From CAYWXK01 sp964462515 (GTDB lineage: Bacteria > Planctomycetota > Phycisphaerae > Sedimentisphaerales > Anaerobacaceae), in NCBI GenBank assembly GCA_964462515.1, contig CAYWXK010000062.1, forward strand, positions 1 to 16,931: a stretch of DNA of 16,931 nt, in the 5' to 3' direction. Shown one piece after another: positions 14,715 through 16,931 of the stretch (positions are counted from its first letter, which is position 1; every line of letters starts with the position of its first letter). A model generated the notes under the pieces. The model was not told the DNA's origin, ran no database searches, and saw nothing but the letters and a program-made list of their open reading frames with translations. Position numbers and translations under genes: made by a program.

Positions 14715-16145
14715 ATGAAATCACAAAAAACTTTCTTGATTGGTTGGGGTGTTATTTTCTTGGTAGTTTTGCCCACAGTTCTACAGGTCGAAGTTTGCGC
14801 TGATAGCCAGCAAAAGCAATGGGTTGTTTTTCAGGAACGAATACCGGAAAACGCCGTGCGTTACAGTGTTGCCTTGAAGTATTTACCATCGGAAGCAACT
14901 CTCTACAGCGTTTCCCAAGGTAACATTAAATCGGCTGCTTTGCCCGAGGGTGAGCAAACAGACGGTTACAAGGAACGAATTAATTTTGGCTCTGCGATAA
15001 ACGGCTACCAGTACTCGGTATTGCTGCGTGGTGCAGACGAGCTTGCTTTGCTCAATTCCGACGGAAGGCAGATTCGCAAGGCTCGAATACTCCGCTCGAA
15101 ACAAGATGTCGAGCCGGAAGTACTGAAGGAAGGATATCTATTCCTTGGAAGTCAGCTTGACATCCCCTTTGAGCTTCCCGGGCAACAGTTCGACCTGGCC
15201 ACAAATGAGTCAGTACCAGGAACATTTTCGTTCAATATCTATGGCGGCGACCCATATTCGTCCCAGGGTTCTTTTTCCACTGTCCTTAGGGGTGCACTAA
15301 CAGGCTCTGCCTTCATAGAGGGCGCCAATTTAGGGGTGTCAGTATCATATAAAGAATCGCTTCGACCCGATGATAGGTACGTAAGCTTGACTGTGCAACC
15401 TCTTGATGAGAAGGTCCCTTATGATTCTACCAGCGGCAAAATCACGGATGTTCTGAAGCTTCGTGCAGCAAAGCTCGTTGTGGAAAAGATTGCATCAGAT
15501 AGTTCTGAGATAGTATTAGCGGTAATACACGGCGATATCAAGCAGACTCCAAAGGAGGAACCGTATCTGAGTGTTAGCAAGCCGGTTCCTGCCTTTGCCC
15601 GAGTGGAGTTGATACGGCGGAAGCTCTTGACATTAGAGGAATTGTGCAAGAAGGCAGGGCCCAAACGGCACGTTGTTTTGATATTTGGAGACCTCAAGCG
15701 AAAACCTGCTGTTCCTGATTATTACTACCGAGGTCAAGTAACTGGCGAACTTACGCTGGATGAAACAATGGTTTTGGAGATACTCCAAAGGGATTTAAAG
15801 TATCCGCCAGTTGTGGTTTTTGTATGCCGTCGGTTCTTTATATCTGACCTGTACGAAAAGTGGCTGGGCCAGGAGCCTGAGTTTTACATTGTCGCAGATT
15901 ATAGCAATCCGATGAACGTTCAACTTTGGTCCCCTTTCCGTGATTCCCCTCCCTATTCCCCTCCCTACTCCAGGCCATCTGTGAAGGAGGAGACGCTTCG
16001 GGAGCAATTTGTGCTTCCCGAAAGCAAGGTGTCCATTCTTCTTGTAAATGGTGAAGGTAAATTAGCATACATCAACGTTGATGTAGGTCAGCAATTGGCG
16101 GAGAGTCTGACAGAAATAAACAAACTGATATCTTCAAAGAAATAA
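14715..16145 (+). CDS. Exported protein of unknown function with possible degenerate thioredoxin-like C-terminus
   Basis: A 476-residue protein that I do not recognise. Residues 1-29 form a signal peptide (hydrophobic core WGVIFLVVLPTVLQV, likely cleavage after VCA), so the mature protein is exported. Residues about 35-270 look beta-rich with few cysteines. Residues about 305-475 alternate beta and alpha: VVLIFGDL (320-327), VVVFVCRRFFISDLYEKW (366-383), and VSILLVNGEGKLAYINVDVG (439-458). The last resembles the final strands of thioredoxin/AhpC-type folds, but there is no CxxC pair, so a redox role is unlikely. A PPY motif is tandemly repeated at 411-420. AAGGA lies seven bases before the ATG, and a good promoter candidate precedes it. 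It stands alone on its strand, beside gene debris and convergent with a TSUP permease, so context gives no function. Confidence 0.8.
   Translation: MKSQKTFLIGWGVIFLVVLPTVLQVEVCADSQQKQWVVFQERIPENAVRYSVALKYLPSEATLYSVSQGNIKSAALPEGEQTDGYKERINFGSAINGYQYSVLLRGADELALLNSDGRQIRKARILRSKQDVEPEVLKEGYLFLGSQLDIPFELPGQQFDLATNESVPGTFSFNIYGGDPYSSQGSFSTVLRGALTGSAFIEGANLGVSVSYKESLRPDDRYVSLTVQPLDEKVPYDSTSGKITDVLKLRAAKLVVEKIASDSSEIVLAVIHGDIKQTPKEEPYLSVSKPVPAFARVELIRRKLLTLEELCKKAGPKRHVVLIFGDLKRKPAVPDYYYRGQVTGELTLDETMVLEILQRDLKYPPVVVFVCRRFFISDLYEKWLGQEPEFYIVADYSNPMNVQLWSPFRDSPPYSPPYSRPSVKEETLREQFVLPESKVSILLVNGEGKLAYINVDVGQQLAESLTEINKLISSKK
15943..15967 (+). repeat. Two-copy 12-base tandem repeat inside the unknown exported protein gene
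   Basis: The 13-mer ATTCCCCTCCCTA occurs at 15943-15955 and again at 15955-15967, that is, two copies of a 12-base unit. Being a multiple of three it keeps the frame and encodes SPPYSPPYS (residues 411-419). It looks like a recent slippage duplication in a surface loop. Confidence 0.75.
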
Positions 16146-16343
16146 ATCTACAAGACAGTTGCTGGGTAAAAAAGGAAACGCATCGTGTCTGGCTCAATGC
16201 GTAGCGCAGATACCATCGTTTTGTTAGTTGATAGGGGGAGTAAAAACCAGATGATGTGAATCAACTGTTGAACCCACGTGGAACAGTTTTCTCGCGTTGG
16301 CGTACCCAGCATCACAGCAGTAAACGCTCGGCTTGAGTTGCAA
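16146..16343. other. Convergent intergenic gap without a recognisable gene
   Basis: Spacer between two converging genes. Two weak dyads occur: ACGCAT/ATGCGT (16178-16183 and 16197-16202) and AACTGTT/AACAGTT (16263-16269 and 16282-16288) with four T residues after the latter. Either could help end transcription, but neither is a strong terminator. I see nothing else. Confidence 0.4.
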
Positions 16344-16931
16344 TTAAAACAAAAGTTTGATGGCTGCGGCGGCGGCCAGAAGCTGCACAACGGCGCTGAA
16401 GGCTTTTTGCGGAATTCGCTTTAGAAAAAATATCCCCATAACCGACCCGACGGCAATAAATGGCAGCATCAGCAAATTAAGTTCCACTGACTTTTTGGTC
16501 ATCACATCCAGACTTACGCTGAAGGGGACTTTTAGCCAGTTAATAACGAAAAAGAACCACGCAGCCGTCCCCACGAATTCAATTTTAGGCAGCCTCATCG
16601 CTAATAGATAAATGGTTGTAATCGGCCCGGCGGCATTAGCCATCATCGTTGTAAGACCGGCCAAGAACCCCAGCCCGCCTGCAAACCACCACTGGGTTGG
16701 AACCGGCGCATCTTTGCCTTTGGTCGCTGTCCGCCAGTAATTGACCGCTAACATTACCAGCACTATCCCGCCAATAATCGGCTTAAGCTGCCGGTCGCTT
16801 ATGACCTTCATCCCGAAATACCCCGCCACGATGCCGACCAAAGAAGGCACAAGTAAACGCAGCACATACTCCCACTTGGCATTGTGCCGGTGGTAAGTAA
16901 CGGCGAATAAATCTGCAAGTATTAAAATGCC
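16344..16931 (-). CDS. TauE/SafE (TSUP) family membrane permease, partial at its 5' end
   Basis: The frame ends at 16344 and remains open through the right edge of the window, so the start lies outside. The 195 visible residues are strongly hydrophobic and match the TSUP family, inner-membrane permeases linked to export or import of sulfite, sulfoacetate and other organosulfur or organic anions. Marks include ILADLFAVTYHRHNAKWEYV near the edge (with the Asp of the family's N-terminal repeat), LVGIVAGYFGMKVI, and GGLGFLAGLTTMMANAAGPI, the conserved second-repeat motif with Gly-rich and Asn-Ala-Ala-Gly-Pro residues. A GTG at 16865 could be taken as a start, but conserved sequence continues upstream of it, so I treat the gene as truncated by the window. 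Full-length members have about 250 residues. The substrate is unknown. Confidence 0.88.
   Translation of the reverse strand, partial: GILILADLFAVTYHRHNAKWEYVLRLLVPSLVGIVAGYFGMKVISDRQLKPIIGGIVLVMLAVNYWRTATKGKDAPVPTQWWFAGGLGFLAGLTTMMANAAGPITTIYLLAMRLPKIEFVGTAAWFFFVINWLKVPFSVSLDVMTKKSVELNLLMLPFIAVGSVMGIFFLKRIPQKAFSAVVQLLAAAAAIKLLF

Noticed and set aside
16263..16290. AACTGTT/AACAGTT hairpin with four T residues as a terminator
   Set aside because: The stem is short and AT-rich, the loop is 12 bases and the T tract partly overlaps the stem; too weak to list as a terminator.
16148..16390. An 80-codon minus-strand frame overlapping the end of the TSUP gene
   Set aside because: Its first part is an out-of-frame reading of the conserved TSUP C-terminus, and the rest has no recognisable protein character or ribosome binding site.
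1..16931. CRISPR array, tRNA, rRNA, toxin-antitoxin or defence genes
   Set aside because: I looked for regularly spaced repeats, cloverleaf-like segments, rRNA-like blocks and the usual protein motifs and found none that hold up.

Overview
The window looks like chromosomal DNA of a carbohydrate-degrading bacterium, most likely a planctomycete of the Phycisphaerae/Sedimentisphaerales type. I infer this from the gene mix (URO-D-like methyltransferase homologues next to glycoside hydrolases and SSS symporters, large secreted multidomain glycosidases, a mutator-type transposase) and from moderate GC content. No rRNA, tRNA or other lineage marker is present, so the assignment rests on gene content only.

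Layout. (1) Positions 1-7508, minus strand, read right to left: a secreted GH38 alpha-mannosidase-like enzyme (4164-7508), a URO-D/MtaA-like protein (2940-4154), an intact SSS sodium:solute symporter (1122-2918), and a second SSS symporter (about 227-1036). The second symporter is broken by two one-base frameshifts, truncated, and joined in frame to the inside of an LpxL/HtrB-like lipid acyltransferase gene that runs off the left edge. (2) 7509-7797 is a divergent intergenic region with two copies of a GC-rich dyad followed by an A tract. (3) 7798-10595, plus strand: a second URO-D-like protein and a sugar-porter MFS transporter. (4) 10633-13698, minus strand, convergent with (3): a large lipoprotein with a GH67-like N-terminal domain, a probable TIM barrel and a malectin-type domain. 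(5) 13699-14502: gene debris, namely the C-terminal end of an IS256/mutator-type transposase joined out of frame to the N-terminal half of a protein-L-isoaspartate methyltransferase. (6) 14715-16145, plus strand: an exported protein of unknown function. (7) 16344 to the right edge, minus strand: a partial TauE/SafE (TSUP) permease.

How the genes may work together: genes from 1036 to 13698 read as one glycan-use locus. Two exported glycosidases (alpha-mannosidase-like and alpha-glucuronidase-like) would release sugars, and two SSS symporters and one MFS porter would import them. The two URO-D-like proteins keep a His-Cys-Cys zinc-type motif and may act on a methylated or otherwise modified sugar or aglycone; that last step is hypothesis.

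The least ordinary observations are the in-frame SSS::acyltransferase chimera, the pcm::transposase junction, the complementary cysteine pattern of the two URO-D paralogues, and the paired dyad repeat in the divergent promoter region. I did not find an obvious new defence or RNA-guided system.
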